A stretch of DNA of 64,000 nt from Rhizobium sp. BK313 (GCF_014193655.1 NZ_JACHZQ010000007.1:310001-374000), one strand, 5' to 3'. Positions 24,767 through 34,492 are shown, counted from the first letter of the stretch. Notes: generated by a model not told the origin, from the sequence alone. Program-made: numbers and translations.

Positions 24767-26808
24767 GCTCGACCGATCCTATCGCCGTCTTCCGTACCGA
24801 GGCCGCCGAATGCCTGGAACAGATCGAGGCCGGCCTTCTCGATCTCACGCACCAGCTTGACGACAAGGCCCTGATCGACGCGGTGTTCCGCGGCCTTCAC
24901 ACGCTGAAGGGTTCGGGCTCGATGTTCGGCTTCGATGCACTCGCCGCCTTCACCCATCATTGCGAAACCGCCTTCGATCGTGTCCGCAAGGGCGAGGCGC
25001 CGGCAACGGCCGAACTCGTCGCCGCCGTTCTCGATGCGCAGGATCACATGCGCGCCCTCGTCGACGATCCCAATGGTGACCATGGCGCTACCAGCCAGCG
25101 TCTTCTGGCACAGTTGCAAGCAGCAGTCGGCGGTGCCAGCGATGCCGTAAAGCCGGCTCAGACGGTCGCCGTATCTGCGCCTGTCGTCACGGACAAGCGC
25201 AAGACCTGGCGTATCCGCTTCAGCCTGCCGTTGAATGCGATGATCAACGGTACCAATCCGCTCGGGCTGCTGGACGAGTTGCGCGACCTCGGTGAATGCC
25301 GCGTCCTCGCCAACACGTCGGCCATTCCGTCGCTGAGCGCACTGGCGCCGACGGAGCTCTATCTCTCCTGGGATGTGACGGTCACGACCGAGCAGCCGCG
25401 CTCGGCCATCGACGATGTTTTCATCTTCGTCATGGACGACATGCAGCTCGACGTGCAGGAAATCGATGGCTGCACCGTTGCCGCAGCGCCGAAGGAAGCC
25501 GCTCCCCTAGCACCGCAAGCGATCACACCCTCTGCGCCGGTCGCGTCGGCCGTTGCCGAGGCCGCGCCGGTCAAACGGGATACACCGGCGCCCGTTCAGG
25601 CAGCACCCGTTGCCGACCAGCGTCAAACCAAAGCAGCGGAGAGCGTTCGCGTTCCCGCGGAGCGCCTCGATGAACTCATGGATCGTGTTGGGGAGCTGGT
25701 CATCGCGCAATCGCGCCTCAGCCAGCTCGCCAGCGCCAGCGCCGACATCGGGCTGCGCTCGGTGTCCGAAGAGATCGAACGCCTCTCCGGCGAGCTGCGC
25801 GATACTATGATGGTGTTGCGCATGGTGCCGGTCGCAAGCCTCTTCAGCCGCTTCCGTCGCCTTGTCCATGATCTGGCGCGCGAAACCGGCAAGGTCATCG
25901 AGCTCGTCACCGAAGGCGAGACGACGGAAGTCGACAAGACCGTCATCGAGCGGCTTGCCGATCCGTTGGTGCATCTGGTCCGCAATTCCATCGACCATGG
26001 CCTCGAGCCACCGGAAGAGCGCCTCGCTGCCGGTAAGGCCGAAGCCGGAACCATTACGTTGTCGGCACGGCAATCGGGCGGCGAGGTGATCATCTCGATC
26101 AAGGACGATGGCCGCGGCATCAACCGCGAGCGTGTCCGCGCCAAGGCGGAATCCTCTGGGCTGATCCAATCCGGCCAGCAGCTGAGCGATGCCGAGCTTC
26201 TGCAGCTGATCTTCGCGCCGGGCTTTTCGACAGCGGCGCAGATCACCAATCTCTCCGGCCGCGGCGTCGGCATGGATGTGGTGAAGAAGACGGTCGAAGC
26301 GCTGCGCGGCGCCATCGATATCGTCAGCTTGTCGGGGCAGGGGTCCGATGTATCGCTGCGCATCCCGCTGACGCTCGCCATCATCGACGGCCTGCTCGTA
26401 CGCGTTGGCGCGGGGCGCTACGTCATTCCGCTGTCGGCGGTCGAGGAGTGCCTGGAACTCTCGCTGGAAGAGGATCTGCGTTCACGCGGCCGCAGTTTCA
26501 TTTCGCTGCGCGACAGCCTGGTGCCCTTCCTTCGGCTCCGCGACGTGTTCCGCACCGGCACCAAGCCGGATGTTCATCAGAAGGTCGTGGTCATCTCGAC
26601 CGGCACGGAGCGGGTCGGCTTGGTCGTCGACCAGATCATCGGCGACCATCAGACGGTGATCAAATCCATGTCGAAGCTGCACAATGACGTCGCGCATTTC
26701 TCCGGGGCCACGATCCTCGGCGACGGCAGTGTCGCCCTCATTCTCGACGTCGTGCATCTGGTTACCGCCGGTCAGCAACAGGAGGCGCATCTGCGTGCAG
26801 CAGGATGA
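24763..26808 (+). CDS. cheA: Chemotaxis histidine kinase CheA
   Basis: 681 aa. P1 HPt domain at 1-105 with phospho-His46 in GLHTLKGSGSMFGF. A P2-position module at about 143-225 begins KTWRIRFSLPLNAMINGTNP rather than the E. coli-type P2. An Ala/Pro linker runs about 235-290. P3 dimerisation at about 291-345, P4 ATPase with HLVRNSIDHGLEPPEER (N box), DDGRGINRE and GRGVGMDVVKK, then P5 CheW-like domain to 675. Autophosphorylates and passes phosphate to CheY and CheB. Confidence 0.95.
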   Translation: MSSTDPIAVFRTEAAECLEQIEAGLLDLTHQLDDKALIDAVFRGLHTLKGSGSMFGFDALAAFTHHCETAFDRVRKGEAPATAELVAAVLDAQDHMRALVDDPNGDHGATSQRLLAQLQAAVGGASDAVKPAQTVAVSAPVVTDKRKTWRIRFSLPLNAMINGTNPLGLLDELRDLGECRVLANTSAIPSLSALAPTELYLSWDVTVTTEQPRSAIDDVFIFVMDDMQLDVQEIDGCTVAAAPKEAAPLAPQAITPSAPVASAVAEAAPVKRDTPAPVQAAPVADQRQTKAAESVRVPAERLDELMDRVGELVIAQSRLSQLASASADIGLRSVSEEIERLSGELRDTMMVLRMVPVASLFSRFRRLVHDLARETGKVIELVTEGETTEVDKTVIERLADPLVHLVRNSIDHGLEPPEERLAAGKAEAGTITLSARQSGGEVIISIKDDGRGINRERVRAKAESSGLIQSGQQLSDAELLQLIFAPGFSTAAQITNLSGRGVGMDVVKKTVEALRGAIDIVSLSGQGSDVSLRIPLTLAIIDGLLVRVGAGRYVIPLSAVEECLELSLEEDLRSRGRSFISLRDSLVPFLRLRDVFRTGTKPDVHQKVVVISTGTERVGLVVDQIIGDHQTVIKSMSKLHNDVAHFSGATILGDGSVALILDVVHLVTAGQQQEAHLRAAG

Positions 26809-27320
26809 GCGAAGCAGCCGTGAAACTCGACAATCTCTTTAATGGCACTCATTGGAATGACGACGGCGAGCTCGAAGTCCTGACCTTCGATCTCAACGGC
26901 GAAACCTTCGCCCTTGAGGCGGTCATGGTTCAGGAAATCCTGGACGTTCTGCCGGAAACCGCCGTTCCCGGCAGCCAGCCTTTCGTGGGCAGCGTCATCA
27001 ACTTTCGCGGTAAGGTGATCCCCCTTGCCGATCTCCGTCTCGCCTTCGGCATGGAGGCGGCCGAAGCGACCATCGATAGCCGTATCATCGTTATCGAACT
27101 CGACCTGCAGGATGAGCCCACGCTCGTGGGTCTGCGGACTGACAAGGTGAATGAAGTCACCACACTTGCAAAAGCTTCCAGCGAAGCACCGCCTAGCGTG
27201 GGGATGCGTTGGCGTCCCGACTACATCAACTGCCTGGTCAAGCGCGGAGGGGAATTCATCATTCTCCCCAATCTGCAGGCGATTTTTTCCGCCCGGCAGA
27301 ACAAGGCGCTTTCCGCCTGA
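26805..27320 (+). CDS. cheW: CheW adaptor protein 1
   Basis: 171 aa, single CheW domain (LTFDLNGETFALEAVMVQEI, FVGSVINFRGKVIPLADLRL, then MRWRPDYINCLVKRGGEFII). Couples receptors to CheA. The start overlaps the cheA stop. A second, distinct CheW lies at 31206, after the two receptors; the two may serve different receptors. Confidence 0.92.
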   Translation: MSEAAVKLDNLFNGTHWNDDGELEVLTFDLNGETFALEAVMVQEILDVLPETAVPGSQPFVGSVINFRGKVIPLADLRLAFGMEAAEATIDSRIIVIELDLQDEPTLVGLRTDKVNEVTTLAKASSEAPPSVGMRWRPDYINCLVKRGGEFIILPNLQAIFSARQNKALSA

Positions 27321-27358
27321 CCATTGCCGCCGGTCGAATTTTCGAGGGAACCAAGACG

Positions 27359-29062
27359 ATGCGTCTAACGATCAAAGCCAAGCTGGTGGGGGCGTTCACC
27401 TTCATCATTCTTATGCTGATAGGCACGGCCGGCTACGGCATCATGAGCCTCAGCTCGTTCAATGACCAGATCAGCAATGTACTTGAAGGGCCGGCAGCGC
27501 GCCTGGAACTTACGCAGGAGGTTCAGGTCTCTATCCTTGAGATCATCCGTGAACAGAAGAATCTGCTGTCCGCCCGCAGCGACGACGAGATCAAGGCCGC
27601 CGAAGCGGGCGGCAACCAGGCGCGTACCGCCCTGAGCACCGCGCTGGCAAGCCTCGATAAAGTGGTCGATGACGAAGATCGTTCGAGCTTCACACAAACG
27701 AGTACCATGCTCGACAAGTTCCTAAAGGTCGACGACCAGGTCAATGAACTCTACAAGGCAGGCCAGAAGGATAAGGCGCTCGACCTTTCCCTCGGCGACC
27801 TCCGTGCTACATACGATGAGGTTGACCAGAATCTCGGTACGATGCTGACGGCCGAGAAGGCGAAGATGAAGTTCGTGGACGACGATACCGACGTGCAATA
27901 TGCCAAGGTACGGACCATGATGACTATCGTCTCGGGCGTTTCGCTGCTGCTAGCCGCCGTCATTGCCTACTGGATTTCGAATACGATCAGTAAGGGCCTC
28001 GCCCGCGCCAACACCGTTGTTCGTGAGGTCTCCGAAGGCGATCTGACGAAGACCGCAGAGATCACCAACCACGATGAAATCGGCGAATTGCTGGGCAACG
28101 TCAATGTCATGATCGAACGTCTGCGCGGCGTCGTCGCCGACGCACTGGGCGCTGCAGACAATGTCTCTTCGGGCAGCCAGGAGTTGTCGGCGAGTTCCGA
28201 GCAGGTGTCGCAGGGCGCGACCGAACAGGCGGCATCGGCTGAAGAGGCTTCAGCCTCGATGGAGCAGATGGCGGCCAACATCAAGCAGAATGCCGACAAT
28301 GCCGCCCAGACGGAGAAGATCGCCCGTCAGTCCGCCAAGGATGCCGAGGCCAGCGGCGATGCCGTCACCCGCGCCGTCAGCGCCATGCGCACCATCGCCG
28401 AGAAGATTGGCATCGTCCAGGAGATCGCCCGCCAGACCGATCTCCTCGCTCTGAACGCGGCTGTCGAAGCGGCCCGTGCCGGCGAACATGGCAAGGGCTT
28501 CGCGGTCGTTGCCTCGGAAGTGCGCAAGCTTGCCGAACGCAGCCAGTCTGCCGCTGCCGAGATCAGCTCGATGTCGAGCGATACCGTCAAGGCGGCTGCC
28601 GAAGCCGGCGAAATGCTCGGCCGCCTGGTGCCGGATATCCGCAAGACCGCCGAACTCGTCTCCGAGATCAGCGCCGCTTGCCGCGAGCAGGACATCGGTG
28701 CTGCCCAGATCAACGAAGCGATCCAGCAGCTCGACAAGGTGACGCAGCAGAATGCCGGCGCCTCGGAAGAAATGTCTGCGACCTCTGAGGAACTGGCCGC
28801 TCAGGCCGAAGAGCTCCAGACCTCCATCGCCTTCTTCAAGGTCGACGTGGCCGGCCATAAGGTCGCCGCCAGGAAGTCGCCGGCTAAGACCGCGGTCCAC
28901 AAGGTTGCCACCGCCCCACTGGCCAACCGCCGTACGGCGCCCGCCGCCAGCAATCCGGCGCATACCGTCGCTGCCCAGCAGGCACGCGCCAAGGGCTTTG
29001 CCCTCGATCTCTCGATGGGCGGTCCCGATGCCGGCGACGCGGATTTCCGCGAAAGCGCCTAA
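27359..29062 (+). CDS. Methyl-accepting chemotaxis protein 1
   Basis: 567 aa. TM1 about 7-30, periplasmic four-helix-bundle domain about 35-180, TM2 about 184-206 (SGVSLLLAAVIAYW), one HAMP domain (about 207-260), then the kinase-control coiled coil with hairpin tip EIARQTDLLALNAAVEAARA at about 355-375. The C-terminal tail (KGFALDLSMGGPDAGDADF) is shared with the next receptor. Start at the ATG giving MRLTIKAKL; the frame overlaps cheW upstream and is not used there. The signal sensed is unknown. Confidence 0.93.
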   Translation: MRLTIKAKLVGAFTFIILMLIGTAGYGIMSLSSFNDQISNVLEGPAARLELTQEVQVSILEIIREQKNLLSARSDDEIKAAEAGGNQARTALSTALASLDKVVDDEDRSSFTQTSTMLDKFLKVDDQVNELYKAGQKDKALDLSLGDLRATYDEVDQNLGTMLTAEKAKMKFVDDDTDVQYAKVRTMMTIVSGVSLLLAAVIAYWISNTISKGLARANTVVREVSEGDLTKTAEITNHDEIGELLGNVNVMIERLRGVVADALGAADNVSSGSQELSASSEQVSQGATEQAASAEEASASMEQMAANIKQNADNAAQTEKIARQSAKDAEASGDAVTRAVSAMRTIAEKIGIVQEIARQTDLLALNAAVEAARAGEHGKGFAVVASEVRKLAERSQSAAAEISSMSSDTVKAAAEAGEMLGRLVPDIRKTAELVSEISAACREQDIGAAQINEAIQQLDKVTQQNAGASEEMSATSEELAAQAEELQTSIAFFKVDVAGHKVAARKSPAKTAVHKVATAPLANRRTAPAASNPAHTVAAQQARAKGFALDLSMGGPDAGDADFRESA

Positions 29063-29283
29063 GCATCTCTGCCAACCGATTACGCCGGGACCTTTCAGGC
29101 CCCGGCAAACTGATATCCCCAACGTGTGTATGCGTTGGCGTCGTGGTTCGTGAGATGTCCAGCATAGGGTGGGTGAATGGATCGCTCCCCAGGTCAGCAG
29201 GCTCTCACATATTGGCGCGACGTCCTGAGAATCGGGTCGCCAGTTGCCGCATCCGTTTTTCAACTATGCCGAGGGGCATTCCC

Positions 29284-31209
29284 ATGCGTCTGACAATCAA
29301 ATTGAAATTAATATCCGCGTTCGGTCTGATCATCTTGCTGACCATCGGCATGGCTGGGCTCGCGATCACCAACCTGTCGTCGCTGAACTTTGCGATCGCC
29401 GACCTCGTCGCAGGTCCCGCTACCAACCTCTTGAATTCCGGCGGGCTATCGGACGCGGTTTCTGCGGCGATAAGCGCGGAAAAGAATGCCGTTATGGATA
29501 CGAACCCGGCGGAAATCGCCGGTTATGCGACGACAATCCAACAGCAGCGCAAGGAGATCGATGCGCGCTTGGTCGAACTCGACAAGGAAACCAACGAACG
29601 CATCAAGGCTAAAGTTTCCGAGTTCAAGACTCTTTATCCGGACTGGATAAAGACACAGGACCAGATCGTTGCGCTAGCAACCCAGAATACGACGGAAAGC
29701 AACGCTCGCGCTGCTGAAATCTCGATGAAGGATGGTGCGAAGGTCACCGATAGCCTTTTGAAGACTTTGAATGGTCTGAACATGGAAGTTGTCGAGGATC
29801 TGCATGCCACCGACCGGGCGGCTGCTGCGGAATACTCCAGTTCCAGCGCCATTCTGATCGGCATGACAATCGGCCTCTTCGTATTCTCCGTTGTTGTTGC
29901 CACCTGGATCGCTCTCAGCATCAGCCGGGGTCTGACCAAGGTGTCGAACATCGCCAAGGCCGTGGCGCTCGGCGATCTCAATCACAAGGTCGAGGTCAAG
30001 ACCAATGACGAGATCAAGGACCTGATCGACACCGTCAATGTCATGACATCGAACCTGCGCGACACAGCCGGAGTTGCCGACCGCATCGCTATGGGCGATC
30101 TCTCCATTGCGGTGAAGCCGCTCTCCGACAAGGACGTGTTGGGTTTGGCGATGCAGAGCATGGTTACAAACCTTCGCGCCACCTCCGATATCGCTACAAA
30201 GATCTCCAACGGCGATCTGATGGTCACGCCGAAGCCGCTCTCCGACAAGGATGTGCTCGGCTTGGCGCTGGAGCAAATGGTGGAACGACTGCGCGGCGTC
30301 GTTGCCGACGCCATCTCCGCATCGGAGAATGTCTCCTCGGGCAGCCAGGAGCTTTCGGCAAGTTCGGAGCAGGTGTCGCAGGGCGCGACCGAACAGGCGG
30401 CATCGGCTGAAGAAGCTTCGGCTTCGATGGAGCAGATGGCTGCCAATATCAAGCAGAACGCCGATAACGCGGCCCAGACGGAAAAGATCGCCCGTCAGTC
30501 GGCCAAGGATGCGGAAGCAAGCGGCGATGCCGTCACCCGCGCCGTCAGCGCCATGCGCACCATCGCCGAGAAAATCGGCATCGTGCAGGAGATCGCCCGC
30601 CAGACCGATCTGCTCGCTCTGAACGCGGCTGTCGAAGCGGCTCGTGCCGGCGAACATGGCAAGGGCTTCGCGGTCGTTGCCTCGGAAGTGCGCAAGCTTG
30701 CCGAACGCAGCCAGTCTGCCGCTGCCGAGATCAGCTCGATGTCGAGCGATACCGTCAAGGCGGCTGCCGAAGCCGGCGAAATGCTCGGCCGCCTGGTGCC
30801 GGATATCCGCAAGACCGCAGAGCTCGTCTCCGAGATCAGCGCCGCTTGCCGCGAGCAGGATGTCGGTGCTGCCCAGATCAACGAAGCGATCCAGCAGCTC
30901 GACAAGGTGACACAGCAGAATGCCGGCGCTTCGGAAGAGATGTCTGCGACCTCTGAGGAATTGGCCGCTCAGGCCGAAGAGCTGCAAGCCTCCATCGCCT
31001 TCTTCAAGGTTGATACGTCGGCCAATCGCCAGAACCGCACTGTCGCGGCCAAGGCGGGCGGACGGGCTCCGGCAGCGGCCGCTCGTCAGCCGAAAGCTGC
31101 GAACCCCACCACGATCCAGGCGCAGCAAGCACGTCTCAAAGGCTTCGCTCTCGATCTCTCCATGGGCGGCCCGGACGCCGGTGACGCCGAATTCAAGGAA
31201 AGCGCATGA
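29284..31209 (+). CDS. Methyl-accepting chemotaxis protein 2 with poly-HAMP linker
   Basis: 641 aa. Same plan as receptor 1, TM2 about 187-213, but the linker has HAMP-like units in series: GDLNHKVEVKTNDEIKDL, GDLSIAVKPLSDKDVLGLAM and GDLMVTPKPLSDKDVLGLAL. The extra units account for its additional length. The signalling half is nearly identical to receptor 1, including 176 identical bases. Start MRLTIKLKL at 29284. The stop overlaps the start of the second cheW. Confidence 0.93.
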   Translation: MRLTIKLKLISAFGLIILLTIGMAGLAITNLSSLNFAIADLVAGPATNLLNSGGLSDAVSAAISAEKNAVMDTNPAEIAGYATTIQQQRKEIDARLVELDKETNERIKAKVSEFKTLYPDWIKTQDQIVALATQNTTESNARAAEISMKDGAKVTDSLLKTLNGLNMEVVEDLHATDRAAAAEYSSSSAILIGMTIGLFVFSVVVATWIALSISRGLTKVSNIAKAVALGDLNHKVEVKTNDEIKDLIDTVNVMTSNLRDTAGVADRIAMGDLSIAVKPLSDKDVLGLAMQSMVTNLRATSDIATKISNGDLMVTPKPLSDKDVLGLALEQMVERLRGVVADAISASENVSSGSQELSASSEQVSQGATEQAASAEEASASMEQMAANIKQNADNAAQTEKIARQSAKDAEASGDAVTRAVSAMRTIAEKIGIVQEIARQTDLLALNAAVEAARAGEHGKGFAVVASEVRKLAERSQSAAAEISSMSSDTVKAAAEAGEMLGRLVPDIRKTAELVSEISAACREQDVGAAQINEAIQQLDKVTQQNAGASEEMSATSEELAAQAEELQASIAFFKVDTSANRQNRTVAAKAGGRAPAAAARQPKAANPTTIQAQQARLKGFALDLSMGGPDAGDAEFKESA

Positions 31210-31703
31210 TCATGGCCACACCTGCTCTGGAAGCGCAATTCGTCACTTTCAGCCTCGGCGAGGAGGTCTTCGCCGTACCGGTCGAAGTGGTTCGAGAAAT
31301 CCTCGACTACGCCGAGGCTTTCAAGATCCCAAACGGGCCGGATTACCTGCTCGGCCTGCGCGATGTGCGCGGGCAGGGTGTGCCGACCATCGATCTCAGG
31401 CTGAAGCTCGGTCTCTCCAAGACTGTGCCGACCTCGCACACCCGCGTGTTGGTGCTGGATATTCCGATCGAGGCCAAGGTGTTGACGCTCGGCCTCGTCG
31501 CCGATCGCGTCTTCGAAGTCACGCCCTTCCGGCGTGACCAGATCGAAGCGGCGCCCGATATCGGCGTTCGCTGGCGTTCCGACTACATCGCCGGCGTCGT
31601 GCGCCGGGAGAACGGTTTCGTCGTGATCGTCGATCTCGCTCGCCTGCTGTCGCGGGAAGACACTGTCGCGCTCGATCCGCATCGCGCCGGTTATGCTGCA
31701 TAG
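31206..31703 (+). CDS. cheW: CheW adaptor protein 2
   Basis: 165 aa CheW domain: QFVTFSLGEEVFAVPVEVVR, YLLGLRDVRGQGVPTIDLRL, VRWRSDYIAGVVRRENGFVV. Divergent from CheW 1. ATG 31206 overlaps the receptor stop (ATGA); ATG 31212 would also serve. It lies just before cheR. Confidence 0.92.
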   Translation: MIMATPALEAQFVTFSLGEEVFAVPVEVVREILDYAEAFKIPNGPDYLLGLRDVRGQGVPTIDLRLKLGLSKTVPTSHTRVLVLDIPIEAKVLTLGLVADRVFEVTPFRRDQIEAAPDIGVRWRSDYIAGVVRRENGFVVIVDLARLLSREDTVALDPHRAGYAA

Positions 31704-31725
31704 AAATTCGTAAGGGAGTGGATGA

Positions 31726-32583
31726 ATGGGAACTGCTGCCGTTCAGGAGAGTCAAAGCATCGGTGACCGCATCAGCAAGCGGAATTTCGAGAAGCTGTCG
31801 CGCTTCATCTATGATTACAGCGGCATCAAGATGCCGTCGACAAAGCTGACGATGTTGGAGGGGCGGCTGCGCCGCCGCCTGCGCGCCACCAGCATTACAT
31901 CATTCGACGACTATTGCGATTTCCTGTTCAACCATGGCGGCCTCGAGCAGGAGTCCGTTTATCTCATCGATGCGGTCACCACCAACAAGACCGATTTCTT
32001 CCGCGAGGCCAAACACTTCGAATTCATGCAAGCCGTGGCCTTGCCGGTGCTGATGCGCGCCGGCCATCGTCGCCTGCGCGCCTGGAGCGCTGCCTGCTCG
32101 ACCGGAGCGGAGCCCTATTCGATGGCGATGGTGATGGAGGAGTTTTCCGAGAGTGAAGGCGGTATCGATTATGCGATCCTGGCTACCGATCTCAGTACCG
32201 ACGTGCTGCAATCGGCCAGGAACGGCATCTATACAGACGAGATGGTCTCGCCGGTCCCCGCCGAGCTCAAGCGCAAATATGTGATGACCGCCAAAGTCCC
32301 AGGTAAACGCGAGGTGCGCATCACGCCGCGGCTGCGCTCGAAGATCGGCTTCGGCCGGATGAACCTGATGGATGAGAAATATCAGGTGGGCGATGCCATG
32401 CACATCATCTTCTGCCGTAACGTCCTCATTTATTTCGACAAGCAGACGCAAGCCGGCGTCCTTTCGCGTCTCTGCGATTGTCTGGTATCCGGCGGCTATA
32501 TGTTCATCGGCCACTCGGAATCGATCACCGGTTTCGACTTACCGCTGAAACAGGTTTCCAACACTGTCTTCCAGCGACTCTAG
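31726..32583 (+). CDS. cheR: Chemotaxis protein methyltransferase CheR
   Basis: 285 aa. N-terminal helical domain (RNFEKLSRFIYDYSGIKMP, LEGRLRRRLRAT), then SAM-binding fold with WSAACSTGAEPYSMAM, ILATDLSTDVLQSAR, IIFCRNVLIYFD and GGYMFIGHSESI. Methylates receptor glutamates using SAM. Preceded by AAGGGAG. No TPR domain is fused. Confidence 0.95.
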   Translation: MGTAAVQESQSIGDRISKRNFEKLSRFIYDYSGIKMPSTKLTMLEGRLRRRLRATSITSFDDYCDFLFNHGGLEQESVYLIDAVTTNKTDFFREAKHFEFMQAVALPVLMRAGHRRLRAWSAACSTGAEPYSMAMVMEEFSESEGGIDYAILATDLSTDVLQSARNGIYTDEMVSPVPAELKRKYVMTAKVPGKREVRITPRLRSKIGFGRMNLMDEKYQVGDAMHIIFCRNVLIYFDKQTQAGVLSRLCDCLVSGGYMFIGHSESITGFDLPLKQVSNTVFQRL

Positions 32584-32594
32584 GGCAGGTAATC

Positions 32595-33686
32595 ATGCCA
32601 AAGAAAATCCGCGTCTTGATCATCGATGACTCCGCTAGCGTGCGTCAGACGCTCGCCGCGCTGTTGTCGGATGACCCCGAAATCGAAGTGATGGGGGTGG
32701 CGACCGACCCCTTCATGGCCGCCCGCAAGATCCAGGAGGAGATACCCGACGTCATTACGCTGGATGTCGAGATGCCGCGCATGGACGGCATCACTTTCCT
32801 GCGCAAGCTGATGTCGCAGCGGCCTATCCCTGTCGTCATGTGCTCGTCGCTGACGGAGGCAGGTTCGGAGACACTACTGCAGGCGCTGGAGGCCGGCGCA
32901 GTGGATATAATCCAGAAGCCGCGGATCGGTGCTGCCGATTATCTGGCCGATGAGGCGATGCGCATCCGCGAAGTGGTCAAGAGTGCATCACATGCTCGGC
33001 TGCCGAATATCCGGCGCGCTGAAGCGCGCTCTGCATCCGCTTCGGGACCGGCCAAGAAGCTGACAGCGGATGCGATGCTGCCGCCGCCGACCGGCCGTGC
33101 CATGGCGAAGACGACGGAGATGGTGGTCTGCGTCGGCGCCTCGACAGGCGGCACCGAGGCGCTGCGCGAGATGCTGGAAGCGCTGCCCGCCAACGCGCCG
33201 GGCATGGTCATCGTCCAGCATATGCCGGAAAAGTTCACCGCTGCCTTTGCCAAGCGGCTCAACAGCCTTTGCGAAGTGGAAGTGAAGGAAGCGGCCGACG
33301 GCGACCCGGTTTTGCGCGGCCACGTGCTGATCGCCCCCGGTGACAACCACATGCTGCTGGAGCGGCAGGGTGCCCGTTACCATGTGGCTGTTAAGACCGG
33401 GCCGTTGGTATCGCGCCACCGGCCCTCCGTCGATGTGCTCTTCCGCTCGGCGGCGCGGGCGGCAGGATCGAATGCCATGGGTGTCATCATGACCGGCATG
33501 GGCGATGACGGCGCACGCGGCATGTTCGAGATGAAGCAGGCCGGCGCTTTTACGGTTGCCCAGGACGAGGCGACCTCCGTCGTTTTCGGCATGCCGAAGG
33601 AGGCGATCGCCCGCGGCGGCGTCGATCGTGTCGTACCTCTCGAACAGATCGCCCGCGAGATCCTGATGGCGCAGCAGAAATTCTAG
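32595..33686 (+). CDS. cheB: Chemotaxis response regulator protein-glutamate methylesterase CheB
   Basis: 363 aa. Receiver domain with IIDDSASVRQTL and Asp57 in LDVEMPRMDG; Arg/Ala-rich linker about 130-170; methylesterase domain with CVGASTGGTEALREM (Ser183), QHMPEKFT (His209) and GMGDDGARGM (Asp304/305). Removes receptor methyl groups and deamidates Gln. ATG 32595 with GGCAGG upstream; earlier in-frame codons lie inside cheR. Its last 4 bases overlap the convergent SDR gene through a shared CTAG. Confidence 0.95.
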   Translation: MPKKIRVLIIDDSASVRQTLAALLSDDPEIEVMGVATDPFMAARKIQEEIPDVITLDVEMPRMDGITFLRKLMSQRPIPVVMCSSLTEAGSETLLQALEAGAVDIIQKPRIGAADYLADEAMRIREVVKSASHARLPNIRRAEARSASASGPAKKLTADAMLPPPTGRAMAKTTEMVVCVGASTGGTEALREMLEALPANAPGMVIVQHMPEKFTAAFAKRLNSLCEVEVKEAADGDPVLRGHVLIAPGDNHMLLERQGARYHVAVKTGPLVSRHRPSVDVLFRSAARAAGSNAMGVIMTGMGDDGARGMFEMKQAGAFTVAQDEATSVVFGMPKEAIARGGVDRVVPLEQIAREILMAQQKF

Positions 33687-34417
33687 GCCAGATAACCGCC
33701 GTCGATTGTCAGGGCTGAGCCAGTAATGAAGGCGGCCTCCGGGCTACAGAGATAGGCGACAAGGGCGGCAATTTCGGTGTCCTTGCCCAGCCGACCAACA
33801 GGCAAGAGCGGCTTCAACATCTCGCCTCCACCGACAGTCATACCGCTCTCGGTCGGACCGGGTTGGATAGTGTTGGCGGTGATGCCGCGCGGGCTCAAGT
33901 CGCGGGCAAGGCCACGGGTCATGGCGGCGACGGCGCCCTTGGTGGCGCTGTAAACCGATGCTCCCGGAAAACCGCTGCGGTCGCCGGCGACGCTGCCAAT
34001 GGTGATGATGCGCCCGCCCTCGCTCATATGCTTGGTGGCCGCCTGTGCGGCGACAAAGACGGCGCGGACGTTGACGGCGAACATGCGGTCGAAATCGGCG
34101 AGATCGTAGTTCTCGACCGTCTCGCGGATCAGAATTCCGGCATTGTTGACGAGGATATCGAGGCCGCCGAAATGCTCGGCAGTCCTGGCGACGGCGGAGC
34201 GCACGGCATCCGGATCGGCGCTGTCGGCCTTGATGGCGATGACTTCGCCACCGGACGCCTCGAGATCACGCGCCAGCGCTTCCGCCTTATCCGGCGAAGC
34301 CGAATAGGTGAAGGCCACTTTGGCCCCATCGGCGCTCAGGCGGCGGACGATGGCGGCTCCGATGCTGCGTGAGCCGCCGGTGACGAGGGCAACCTGGTTG
34401 CTGAGGGATTGGGACAT
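33683..34417 (-). CDS. Short-chain dehydrogenase/reductase
   Basis: 244 aa classical SDR. Cofactor motif TGGSRSIGAAIVRRL, NNAG, catalytic Ser (GSVAGDRSGFPG) and Y-S-A-T-K. Similar to 3-oxoacyl-ACP reductases, but this TetR-linked type usually acts on an aldehyde or ketone of unknown identity. It carries an operator 17-39 bases upstream that matches the one before the TetR gene, so it is the probable regulated target. Confidence 0.9.
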   Translation of the reverse strand: MSQSLSNQVALVTGGSRSIGAAIVRRLSADGAKVAFTYSASPDKAEALARDLEASGGEVIAIKADSADPDAVRSAVARTAEHFGGLDILVNNAGILIRETVENYDLADFDRMFAVNVRAVFVAAQAATKHMSEGGRIITIGSVAGDRSGFPGASVYSATKGAVAAMTRGLARDLSPRGITANTIQPGPTESGMTVGGGEMLKPLLPVGRLGKDTEIAALVAYLCSPEAAFITGSALTIDGGYLA

Positions 34418-34433
34418 GATATTCCTTTCACTA

Positions 34434-34456
34434 TTTTGGACTGACTAATCTAGAAT
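34434..34456. promoter_or_regulatory. TetR operator, SDR copy
   Basis: 23 bp aligning without gaps to 35088-35110 with 18 identities. The GGACTGA half is conserved exactly and the other half imperfectly (ATCTAG). Its near edge is 17 bases from the SDR start codon. Confidence 0.75.
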
Positions 34457-34492
34457 TTGGCATGCTAAAAACCGGAGAAGCGGCGAGCAGCT

